Positions 8,969-15,521 of a DNA stretch of 64,000 nucleotides are shown piece after piece. This stretch comes from Bacteroides xylanisolvens XB1A. GTDB taxonomy: Bacteria > Bacteroidota > Bacteroidia > Bacteroidales > Bacteroidaceae. Below the pieces are notes generated by a model. That model saw only the letters and a list, made by a program, of their open reading frames with translations. It did no database searches and had not been told where the DNA came from. How positions within the stretch are numbered: position 1 is the stretch's first letter; each line of letters begins with the position of its first letter. Position numbers and translations under genes: made by a program. The DNA is taken from NCBI RefSeq assembly GCF_000210075.1, contig NC_021017.1, positions 3,825,342 to 3,889,341 of the forward strand, written 5' to 3'.

Positions 8969-9769
8969 ATGATTTTAACGCTAAAAACACCTTTGGAGCA
9001 ATTGATAGGTAAACTTCTTAAAGGGGAAGTAACAGCACTGTCAGAAAAGAGACTCTATCTTTATGTTGAGAATTTAACGAATGGGGATAAAGGTAAACTT
9101 CGGCAAGCATTGAAAGATATAGATGATATGGTTGCTAAATGGAAGGATGGCTATTTTATATCCGTTTATGAAGAAAGGGTGATTGCTTTTAATCGAAGTA
9201 AATTGGCAATAACACCTCAAGAGTTGGATGATATTTATCATGAAGAAAATTATTTGTTGAAGTCTGGTAAAATTGCACTGTCAGTAGATTATTTATATGA
9301 ATCTATTGCAAAGTATGGTTTTATAAATGAACATCATCAGGATGCTGTAGAAAGTGCATGTTTTTATCATGACATGGAGTTTTTGCGGAAAGAATGGGAG
9401 TATTTGGTATTGGCTCCGATAATGTCATTACGGGATATTGTTTGTAGTATGTTGGGTATGGTCTGTGATACCCCTAAAAGTGAGTCGCAGACGTCTAGTA
9501 GACCATTAAAACGGATAGAAGATTATCCGGAGATATTTGGTCTTGGTATTTGTTGTGAATTGACAGGCTATGCCAAGGATACGATTTATAAGTGGACTCG
9601 CACAAAAGAAATACCGTGTCATCGTTCCGGCACTAATGGGCGTAAATTGGTATTCAAACGTGATGAAATTGTAGAATGGCTGACAGCTCGGAAACAGGAA
9701 ACGAAAGATGAGTTTATAAAACGCAAAGAATCGGAGTTGGCTTCCAAGTATATCTATAATAACCTATAA
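8969..9769 (+). CDS. Helix-turn-helix protein, possible excisionase/directionality factor
   Basis: The 266-residue product has an unrecognised N-terminal part of about 175 residues and a C-terminal MerR/excisionase-type HTH at about 178-245: CCELTGYAKDTIYKWTRTKE, then PCHRSGTNGRKLVFKRDEIVEWL, the usual helix-turn-helix and wing of HTH_17 proteins. It starts 23 bases after int and lies between int and the replication gene. That position suits a recombination directionality factor or a regulator of replication. The large N-terminal part is more than a simple excisionase needs, and its role is unknown. Confidence 0.7.
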   Translation: MILTLKTPLEQLIGKLLKGEVTALSEKRLYLYVENLTNGDKGKLRQALKDIDDMVAKWKDGYFISVYEERVIAFNRSKLAITPQELDDIYHEENYLLKSGKIALSVDYLYESIAKYGFINEHHQDAVESACFYHDMEFLRKEWEYLVLAPIMSLRDIVCSMLGMVCDTPKSESQTSSRPLKRIEDYPEIFGLGICCELTGYAKDTIYKWTRTKEIPCHRSGTNGRKLVFKRDEIVEWLTARKQETKDEFIKRKESELASKYIYNNL

Positions 9770-9806
9770 AAGTAGTGGTATTTGTATACATTTAAAATAA
9801 TCAGTT

Positions 9807-10835
9807 ATGTATGACACAGTAGTTTTAAAACTTCTAAAAGAGGATATAGGCGATAAATACGATTGGAGGTCTGTCTTTAATAAGATTGACCAAATCAGTG
9901 AGTACAAGCCATTTGAAGGTGGCTCTGGACATATAAACGGGTTACGCGTTACTGTAACGGCAAAACACGTCAAAGTCAGTGGGAGCCTCTCTAAATATTT
10001 CAGAGGTACTAATCTTGATTCTTTAACCTTGTCACAAGTTGAAAAGGCTATCAAGCAGTTGGGCAAGGATTTGGGTGTTCCTATGATAAAGGCTGATGTG
10101 GAACGGGTGGATATGGCTGAAAACTTTGAAATGTCTCGTCCCCCTGAATTTTATATCTCTAAAATGCAAAGTTTGGGGGAATGTTGCCCTAATAAGTGGA
10201 AAGGAACTACCTATTTTCCTTCTAATGGGGTATTGTTACGCTTCTATGATAAGTCCAAGGAAGTGCGTAAGAAAAGGAAAAATCAGAAGAATACTTCCGG
10301 TGCTTTCTCTACAAGTGTGGAACGGAATTTATTAAGATACGAGATATGTTTTGGTAAAAAGGCAATCAGGCGGATGTTCGGTCATCAGTTAAAAGCGAAA
10401 GACTTGTATGATAAAGATATATTTTGGAGGTTGGTATCCGAGTGGCTCTACTCCTATGACGAAATAGGTATAATATCGGATAAGCTTTTTGATGTGTCTT
10501 TTGAACAGATAAAAACGCTGAGTGATTTTGAGGAGTGGTGTATTTGTATTGCTCATAGTGTTGTTGGGCTTCCTTCTTTTGTAAAAGGGCGTTTCTCTGT
10601 CAGAGAGCGGAGTCTTGGCGAATCGAATGGCAATAAAAAGGATGGACAGGATAGACAATATCATAAAAGAATACAGGATAAAATTAGAGGAGCTATGAAG
10701 CACTTTAGTGGTACTATGGGAAAGACAGAGTTGATGCAAGAACTGACAGATAAGATTGAAGCATATCTAACGGATAAGTTCGAAAACTCCCCCGATGCTT
10801 ATGATGTGCGGAAAGATAGTGCTTCGGTCAAATAA
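9807..10835 (+). CDS. Replication initiator, phage/plasmid II/X family
   Basis: The 342-residue product resembles replication proteins of the filamentous-phage gene II/X type, found on small rolling-circle phages and plasmids. It starts MYDTVVLKLLKED and has a conserved block around 140 (GVLLRFYDKSKEVRKK) and LRYEICFGKKA around 175, followed by a basic C-terminal part. Such proteins nick one strand at the origin and start rolling-circle replication. The nicking Tyr cannot be assigned from the sequence alone. The assignment rests on overall pattern, without a search. The next 980 bases are non-coding with strong hairpins, a natural place for the origin. Confidence 0.65.
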   Translation: MYDTVVLKLLKEDIGDKYDWRSVFNKIDQISEYKPFEGGSGHINGLRVTVTAKHVKVSGSLSKYFRGTNLDSLTLSQVEKAIKQLGKDLGVPMIKADVERVDMAENFEMSRPPEFYISKMQSLGECCPNKWKGTTYFPSNGVLLRFYDKSKEVRKKRKNQKNTSGAFSTSVERNLLRYEICFGKKAIRRMFGHQLKAKDLYDKDIFWRLVSEWLYSYDEIGIISDKLFDVSFEQIKTLSDFEEWCICIAHSVVGLPSFVKGRFSVRERSLGESNGNKKDGQDRQYHKRIQDKIRGAMKHFSGTMGKTELMQELTDKIEAYLTDKFENSPDAYDVRKDSASVK

Positions 10836-10941
10836 GCTCTCTATTAGGTTCTATGCGAGATAAACTTCTAATGGCTGGGGGAATAGTGTTTGATTAGGGG
10901 TAATTCTTCTATAAAAGACTATTATGAGAGGTCATAAAAAT

Positions 10942-10983
10942 AAAAGGAGGACTAGATATATGAAATATATCAAAGTCCTCTTT
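10942..10983 (+). repeat. Hairpin 1 downstream of rep
   Basis: GAGGACT (10947-10953) pairs with AGTCCTC (10974-10980) and GATATAT (10955-10961) with ATATATC (10965-10971), with a three-base loop. It encloses the AGGAGG ribosome-binding motif and the start codon of the small ORF at 10960. It could also act as a weak terminator of rep, since TTT follows. Confidence 0.7.
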
Positions 10984-11073
10984 CGTCAATATACGCAGGC
11001 TATTGTCCTGCGTATATATCTTCTCTCATCTCTATTGGAAGCGTATTGCCATTTTCATTCTTCAAATGTATAA
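10960..11073 (+). CDS. Possible 37-residue small protein
   Basis: The ATG at 10960 is preceded by a perfect AGGAGG (10945-10950) nine bases upstream, unusual for this genus. The product would be hydrophobic in the middle (AIVLRIYLLSSLLEAY) with a basic N-terminus. Both the ribosome-binding motif and the start codon are in the stem of hairpin 1, so translation might be gated by RNA structure. The frame is also open upstream to an ATG at 10924 (49 codons). It could be a chance ORF in a region whose real function is DNA structure. Confidence 0.25.
   Translation: MKYIKVLFRQYTQAIVLRIYLLSSLLEAYCHFHSSNV
10989..11017. repeat. Hairpin 2 downstream of rep (11-bp perfect stem)
   Basis: ATATACGCAGG (10989-10999) is a perfect inverted repeat of CCTGCGTATAT (11007-11017) with a seven-base loop CTATTGT. 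No T-run follows, so a simple terminator is unlikely. A nick-site hairpin or a single-strand initiation signal is possible. Confidence 0.75.
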
Positions 11074-11488
11074 TTTACTCGGTATGGGAATAAAATGCTA
11101 ATACCGCTCTAAAACGAACCTCTATGATTAAGTATGTGATGAGGCTATTGCTAAGAGTCGATGTTCCATTTTCAAGTTATCATAAAAAAGAATGAGGGTG
11201 TAGAATGTCCACATTGGTTGAATGATACCTGTAAAATGATGTAACAAGCTAGGGGTAGGATAGGGGACAGGCGGTAATATGAGAATGTCATATAGGATTA
11301 AAATAGAATGGATTGGGGTAGATATGTAGTGAAAAGGTAGGGGAAAGGCATAGTGATGAGGCTAATAGCGACGTCTCATTGACAAAAGTGATATCAGAGG
11401 TTTGGGAAGTCTCATCGAAGTTCTTTCCCTAAATCCTTGTTGGGTATCAAGTTTTATATAAATTTGTTCCATGACACCCCGAAAAACG

Positions 11489-11519
11489 TTTGTAGGACGT
11501 GGAATTTTGACTATATTTG
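11489..11519 (+). promoter_or_regulatory. Bacteroides-type promoter for the cargo genes or a non-coding RNA
   Basis: TTTG (11489-11492), 19 bases, TATATTTG (11512-11519): an exact match in sequence and spacing to the genus consensus. Transcription would start near 11526, leaving a leader of about 290 bases before the gene at 11817. The leader contains a short stem ACAGG/CCTGT and the long inverted repeat at 11588-11738. Confidence 0.7.
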
Positions 11520-11587
11520 TCGCATCATACAGGTTTACCCCTGTTTGGTGGACATAGTTAATTATGGAAGCGTTTAGCTTTATCCCG

Positions 11588-11738
11588 TTTTTAGGAATCT
11601 GGACAATTTCGAATCACACGGGGATTGGCGATACAAACGTTCATGCTAGCCGTATATACATACTCAAATGATATATACAGTTTGGCGTGGGGTGTCGTTT
11701 TATCTCGTGTGATAGGTTTGTCCAGAACCTCTAAAACA
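11588..11738. repeat. Long imperfect inverted repeat in the cargo leader
   Basis: The arms 11588-11620 and 11706-11738 are imperfectly complementary over about 33 bases. The best blocks are CTGGACAA (11599-11606) with TTGTCCAG (11718-11725) and ATCACACG with CGTGTGAT. The enclosed 85 bases contain a second small inverted repeat (GTATATA / TATATAC). As RNA this would form a large hairpin; as DNA it could be an origin or an end-like structure. Confidence 0.65.
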
Positions 11739-11816
11739 GATAATCCTAACAGCCTCACGCTTTCTTTTTATACAAACCTTTCTTGTTGGGGCTAGGGAAA
11801 TCAAATCTGTGATATT

Positions 11817-12899
11817 ATGAAAAGAATTTTGTTGTTTATCGCAATGGTCATAGTGACTGTTGCTATGTCTGCCCAAGAATCGACATCTGTAAGGTCGTTT
11901 GAATATTCTAATTATCTCTGTCCTAATCCCTATACAGGCAGACCAATATATGGAGGAGAATCCCTCGAAATAAGCTATTCAAGTAAACTAGGTTCTTATG
12001 GAATTGATTTTAAATACGGTTTTATAAGGTATAGGTTAAGTCTTAGTTATAAAGGAACTGAGAATGGTTGGTATAAATATACAGGATTTGAAATAGATGA
12101 TATGTCCAAAGTAATTGTAATGACTCGTACCAAATTAAGTCATTTTCTGAATAACTTTGGACAATCCCAAGATAATTATTTTGAAAAGGATAAATTGATT
12201 GAAATTCACATAAGTGGTTCGGGGAGTTTATCTATTTATCCAATGAAAGATACTCCTGAAAGACGAAAAGAAAGAGAAGAAAGGAGCATTAAGATAAAAG
12301 AAAGAAATAGATTGCAAGATAAACTAAATGAACTATATTCATATTGGCAAAGTACTAAAGCGAGCGTTCAAGACAGTTTGCGAAATTCTTTTAAGAAGGA
12401 ATTTTTCGAGAAGAAGGGTGCCGGGCGATATAGTTGGGATTCAGAGACGAATTTTGCTGTTAGGTATATGGCTTGCATAGATTCAAATAAGGTTGTGAAA
12501 ATTCTTAAAATAAATGATGTGAAAGTAGCTGAAAATATTGAATATCTAGATGAGTTTAATAGAAATGAATACAAATATCAAGCTAAAAATAACAATGGTG
12601 CAAAACTAATTAATGGAAAGATGTTCCTAACTGATAGATTTTCCCCAAATTTGATTGTTTGTACGTTAACTCGAGAAATAGTATTGAAAAAAGGAAAAGT
12701 TTTATATACTCGTTGGGGGAGTGGTAAGGTTAGCCAAAAGGCGGAGAAGGTCATAGAGGCTAATATTGCCTTGCTAAAGAAGGGACGATACCTAATTGAA
12801 ATACAGGAATTAGATGGAGAGCTTATATCTGTAGTTGCCCAAAAATATTCGAATATTTCTAACAAAGAAAAAATTGAGTTATATTCAATATATGAATAA
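11817..12899 (+). CDS. Secreted protein of unknown function, paralogue (N-terminal domain) of the next gene
   Basis: The 360-residue product has a signal peptide (MKRILLFIAMVIVTVAMSAQ). Residues about 48-143 form a domain that aligns with residues 62-160 of the protein at 13042: shared LEI-Y-S-L, then a K-rich strand, Y-x-Y-x-G, and a V(V/M)TxxKLS---NN-G block. A highly charged stretch follows (about 146-172, many Glu/Lys/Arg, probably coiled coil), then a C-terminal region of about 180 residues that I do not recognise. It is the first cargo gene after the promoter at 11489. Likely periplasmic or cell-surface; function unknown. Confidence 0.8.
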   Translation: MKRILLFIAMVIVTVAMSAQESTSVRSFEYSNYLCPNPYTGRPIYGGESLEISYSSKLGSYGIDFKYGFIRYRLSLSYKGTENGWYKYTGFEIDDMSKVIVMTRTKLSHFLNNFGQSQDNYFEKDKLIEIHISGSGSLSIYPMKDTPERRKEREERSIKIKERNRLQDKLNELYSYWQSTKASVQDSLRNSFKKEFFEKKGAGRYSWDSETNFAVRYMACIDSNKVVKILKINDVKVAENIEYLDEFNRNEYKYQAKNNNGAKLINGKMFLTDRFSPNLIVCTLTREIVLKKGKVLYTRWGSGKVSQKAEKVIEANIALLKKGRYLIEIQELDGELISVVAQKYSNISNKEKIELYSIYE

Positions 12900-13041
12900 A
12901 TTGTATAACGTATTAGGCTGTAGTACGTTGGGTAGGCTATAGTAATTTACTTGAAAATATTCCTATGGTACGAAAGAAAAAGGGAGAATAATAGAATGTT
13001 AGATGTATGATATGTTCAAAATTTTTTAATAATGCATTATT

Positions 13042-13917
13042 ATGGAAAGGAATTTTATTTTATCAGTAGGAATGTCTGTAATGTTCTTTTTTATAAGTTC
13101 CATTAAAACTGTCCAAGCTCAACAATTAGGAATTGGCGTAAAAACAGAGTTAAATGGAAAGGTACGTTTCTGCAATTACGATGAGGCTTATTTTATGCCA
13201 GATACAAATACTCGTATAAAAGTTACAGGATTAGAAATTGCATACGATAGTTCCTTGAATTATTATGATATATTTGTGAATGTAAAAGGAGACAAGGTGA
13301 ATTTGCATATAAAATATTCCAATGGTGGTGAAGGAGCCTATATTTACAAAGGTATAGACAGGATTTCAAGAATGGATGTTGTGGTTACTACCAAGAAAAA
13401 ATTAAGTCTTTATGCAAATAACTACGGTGTCAATTCTTATAAAGAAGTCGAGAGTTCTGTTGGAATTATTATAGTGTTTCCTAAAACTTATATGATTTCG
13501 TCCATTGTTCCTATAAAAAATAAAGTAGAAACAGTGAATGAATTGTCCACTCAATTGCGCAAGGGGGTGATAACTGATTCGGATGGCTATACAAATATCC
13601 GTAAGTCAAATAGTGTAAATTCGGAAATTATAGGTAAAATTGTGGATAGGGAAGTATTCACTTATTGGGAAACAAATGATAATTGGTATATTGTGCAAAC
13701 TGCAAAAGGAATCAAAGGATATGTGCATAAAAGTAGAATAAAACCAGTAGAGGAAAGAAATGAGCAAAAAATAAGATACTATAAAGTAAAGAATGGAGAT
13801 AAAATCCAAGATATAGCAGAAAAATTAGGGGTTTCTATAGACACAATTTGTAAGTTAAATCGTGTAAAAATAACAACAGTGTTGAGAGAAGGGCAGGCTT
13901 TACGTATTAGTAGATGA
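13042..13917 (+). CDS. Secreted SH3b-LysM protein with the paralogous N-terminal domain
   Basis: The 291-residue product has a signal peptide (hydrophobic 9-25, VQAQQ cleavage region), the paralogous domain at 62-160, a bacterial SH3 domain at about 175-234 (DGYTNIRKSNSVNSEIIGKI ... WYIVQTAKGIKGYVHKSRI) and a LysM domain at about 246-290 (YYKVKNGDKIQDIAEKLGVS). SH3b and LysM domains bind peptidoglycan, so the protein probably acts at the cell wall or in the periplasm. A perfect 14-bp palindrome AATAATGCATTATT (13028-13041) ends right at the start codon and may be an operator. The paralogous domain is of unknown function. Confidence 0.85.
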   Translation: MERNFILSVGMSVMFFFISSIKTVQAQQLGIGVKTELNGKVRFCNYDEAYFMPDTNTRIKVTGLEIAYDSSLNYYDIFVNVKGDKVNLHIKYSNGGEGAYIYKGIDRISRMDVVVTTKKKLSLYANNYGVNSYKEVESSVGIIIVFPKTYMISSIVPIKNKVETVNELSTQLRKGVITDSDGYTNIRKSNSVNSEIIGKIVDREVFTYWETNDNWYIVQTAKGIKGYVHKSRIKPVEERNEQKIRYYKVKNGDKIQDIAEKLGVSIDTICKLNRVKITTVLREGQALRISR

Positions 13918-13993
13918 AAAATGTTTTGAATTATTTTTGTGAGGAGAGTAATGCAGAATCTCTAATTCTGATTAATTTTATGTCAATAGAAAT

Positions 13994-14842
13994 ATGTTGA
14001 ACAAAGCTTTAAATATTGCCTATAAGGCTCATATTGGACAGTTAGACAAAGGTGGCAGTCCGTATATATTGCATCCAGTCAGAGTTGCTTTACACTGTCA
14101 AACAGAGGATGAAAAGATAGTAGCATTGTTGCATGATGTTGTAGAAGATACATCTATAACATTTGAGGATTTAAAAACGGAAGGGTTGGATGACAGGCTA
14201 CTGGAGGCTTTAAAATGTCTGACTAAAGAAGAGGGTGAAGATTATAAAGCGTTTATTGAACGTGTCTCTACTAATCGCTTGGCTACAAAGGTTAAAATAC
14301 AAGACCTAAAAGATAATATGGATGTAACCCGTTTGAATGGTAAGGCACATTGGAAGTTGGAAACATATAAAGAAGCGTTGGAGTACCTCGAACGGTGCTC
14401 AAATAAGAAAGTTTTATATGTAGATATGGATAATGTATTGGTAAACTTCCAATCGGGCATAGACGCCTTAAATGAGGATTTAAAAAGCCGATATGCGGGG
14501 TGTTATGATGAAGTCCCTAATATATTTGCAAAAATGCAACCCAATGAAGGGGCAATAGATGCCATGAATCGTTTAAAAGACAAATACGACATTTACATTT
14601 TATCAACAGCTCCATGGGATAACCCAAGTGCATGGTCTGACAAGTTAGAATGGGTGAAGCGTTATTTGGGTGAAGTATGCTATAAACGTTTGATCTTGTC
14701 GCACCACAAAAACTTGAATGCAGGGGACTATTTAATAGATGACAGGAAAAAGAATGGTGCTGCCGATTTTAAAGGTGAGCTTATATTGTTCGGTTCTGAA
14801 CGGTTTCCAAATTGGGAGTCTGTGGTAAGGTATTTAATGTGA
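13994..14842 (+). CDS. HD-domain (alarmone hydrolase-like) / 5'(3')-deoxyribonucleotidase fusion
   Basis: The 282-residue product has two enzymatic domains. Residues 1-135 are a RelA/SpoT-type HD hydrolase domain: His13, His27 (YILHPV), His47-Asp48 in LLHDVVEDT, and Asp104 in KIQDLKDN, the metal ligands expected for Mn-dependent removal of the 3'-pyrophosphate from (p)ppGpp. There is no synthetase domain. Residues 138-282 are an NT5C-type HAD phosphatase: nucleophile Asp144 and Asp146 in YVDMDNVLV, STAPWDN at 204-210 and LIDDR at 247-251; relatives dephosphorylate deoxynucleoside monophosphates. It is the last cargo gene. A role in changing host alarmone and nucleotide pools is inferred. Confidence 0.85.
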   Translation: MLNKALNIAYKAHIGQLDKGGSPYILHPVRVALHCQTEDEKIVALLHDVVEDTSITFEDLKTEGLDDRLLEALKCLTKEEGEDYKAFIERVSTNRLATKVKIQDLKDNMDVTRLNGKAHWKLETYKEALEYLERCSNKKVLYVDMDNVLVNFQSGIDALNEDLKSRYAGCYDEVPNIFAKMQPNEGAIDAMNRLKDKYDIYILSTAPWDNPSAWSDKLEWVKRYLGEVCYKRLILSHHKNLNAGDYLIDDRKKNGAADFKGELILFGSERFPNWESVVRYLM

Positions 14843-14940
14843 TAAAAACACGAAGAACGCAAAAGAGATTTTACACTGCAATTTGCTTTAGTTTGGACTA
14901 AATATCCCGAAAACTTTAATCGAATTTTAATCGGTATAAA

Positions 14941-14981
14941 AATAAAGGAGCTAGATAACTATCTAACTCCTTGTTTTATAT
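14941..14981. terminator. Bidirectional terminator at the right end of the element
   Basis: A 12-pair stem with one mismatch (14945-14956 with 14961-14972, arms AAGGAGCTAGAT / ATCTAACTCCTT) has a loop AACT. T-rich tails follow in both directions: TTGTTTTAT on the plus strand and TTTATTTTTAT on the minus strand. It would end the cargo transcript and also any minus-strand transcript from the orphan tRNA promoter at 15070-15100. Confidence 0.8.
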
Positions 14982-15018
14982 ATGATTGCATGATGAAAAT
15001 CTTTTACTCATTTCAATG

Positions 15019-15058
15019 CCCCCAGACGCGTACTCTAACCGGGCTGAGCTACACCCCG
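15019..15058 (-). pseudogene. Orphan 5' half of tRNA-Pro
   Basis: These 40 bases equal the 5' half of the tRNA at 7164-7203, from the acceptor strand through the D arm to the anticodon loop, then stop where the element sequence begins. No 3' half follows. Its promoter is intact (TTTG 15100-15097 and TACTTTTG 15077-15070 on the minus strand), so it may be transcribed as a half-tRNA joined to about 80 bases of element sequence, up to the terminator at 14941-14981. Confidence 0.85.
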
Positions 15059-15103
15059 AATTGCGGATGCAAAAGTACAGATTAATTTTTAATTAGCAAA
15101 TAA
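15019..15103. repeat. Right attachment repeat (85 bp, attR)
   Basis: Identical to 7164-7248. Joining 7163 to 15019 would restore an uninterrupted tRNA-Pro gene with its own promoter, so this copy is likely the original chromosomal 5' half and promoter, now cut off from the 3' half. Confidence 0.93.
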
Positions 15104-15521
15104 TCCGTTGATTTTTCTAGTATGAATTGTGCCGATTTATAGCTATTATTCTGATTATTAGTCTTTCTTGTGAACATACAAATCTTTATTTCAATGAGTT
15201 AGTAGTTTTTTTGATTGCCTCTTATGTGATATAAAAGTACATTTCTTTAATTTTGCTTGAATTAGAAAACAATCTGCTTATTTTTCATTTGAAAGCATTA
15301 ATCCTTTTCTTGTCCTAAAAACACTATAAAAAACAGGTCAGTCTATAATAAAACGAAATAGGAAAATGATAAATGAACTAACAATCAGAGAGTTTGTTTA
15401 TAAATTAATGCAAATAAAAGGTGTTTGACTTCCTTAGTATGATACTATATTTCCATTTTTGGTGCGTGGTAAATTAGGAAGTTATACATTTGTAAAAAGA
15501 CTTAGTTTAGAAAGGTGTTAA
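15104..15521. promoter_or_regulatory. Region upstream of the AraC gene with a likely promoter
   Basis: 418 bases, A/T-rich, with no gene visible. TACATTTG at 15485-15492 matches a -7 box about 30 bases before the AraC start. The nearest TTTG (15458-15461) is 23 bases upstream of it, slightly more than the usual 19-21. Nothing else recognisable. Confidence 0.4.

Larger units (their letters stand above)
10836..11816. other. Structured non-coding region of the element, possible replication origin
   Basis: No long gene is visible in 981 bases. The left part holds two adjacent strong hairpins (10942-10983 and 10989-11017) and a 37-codon ORF. The right part holds a good promoter (11489-11519) and a long imperfect inverted repeat (11588-11738). 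Since it directly follows the replication initiator gene, a double-strand or single-strand origin is likely to be here (inference). The middle, 11040-11460, shows nothing I can name. Confidence 0.5.
7164..15103 (+). mobile_element. Integrated element of about 7.86 kb in tRNA-Pro (tyrosine recombinase, II/X-type Rep)
   Basis: Perfect 85-bp direct repeats (7164-7248 and 15019-15103, offset 7855) bound a stretch carrying a tyrosine recombinase gene next to the left end, a HTH gene, a replication initiator, about 1 kb of structured non-coding DNA and three cargo genes, all on the plus strand. The excised circle should be 7855 bp. The left repeat lies in the working tRNA gene; the right repeat holds an orphan 5' tRNA half. 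The genes are visibly richer in A/T than the flanking aroB or queA genes. There are no capsid, Zot-like, relaxase or conjugation genes, so this is either a replicating integrative element or a satellite that depends on another element for transfer. Confidence 0.9.

Noticed and set aside
11526..11816. Retron or diversity-generating element
   Set aside because: The structured leader invited the idea, but no reverse transcriptase gene is present anywhere in the element.
7164..15103. Filamentous (inovirus) prophage
   Set aside because: The replication protein is of the gene II/X kind, but there is no Zot-like ATPase and no small coat-protein genes, so I call it an integrative element only.
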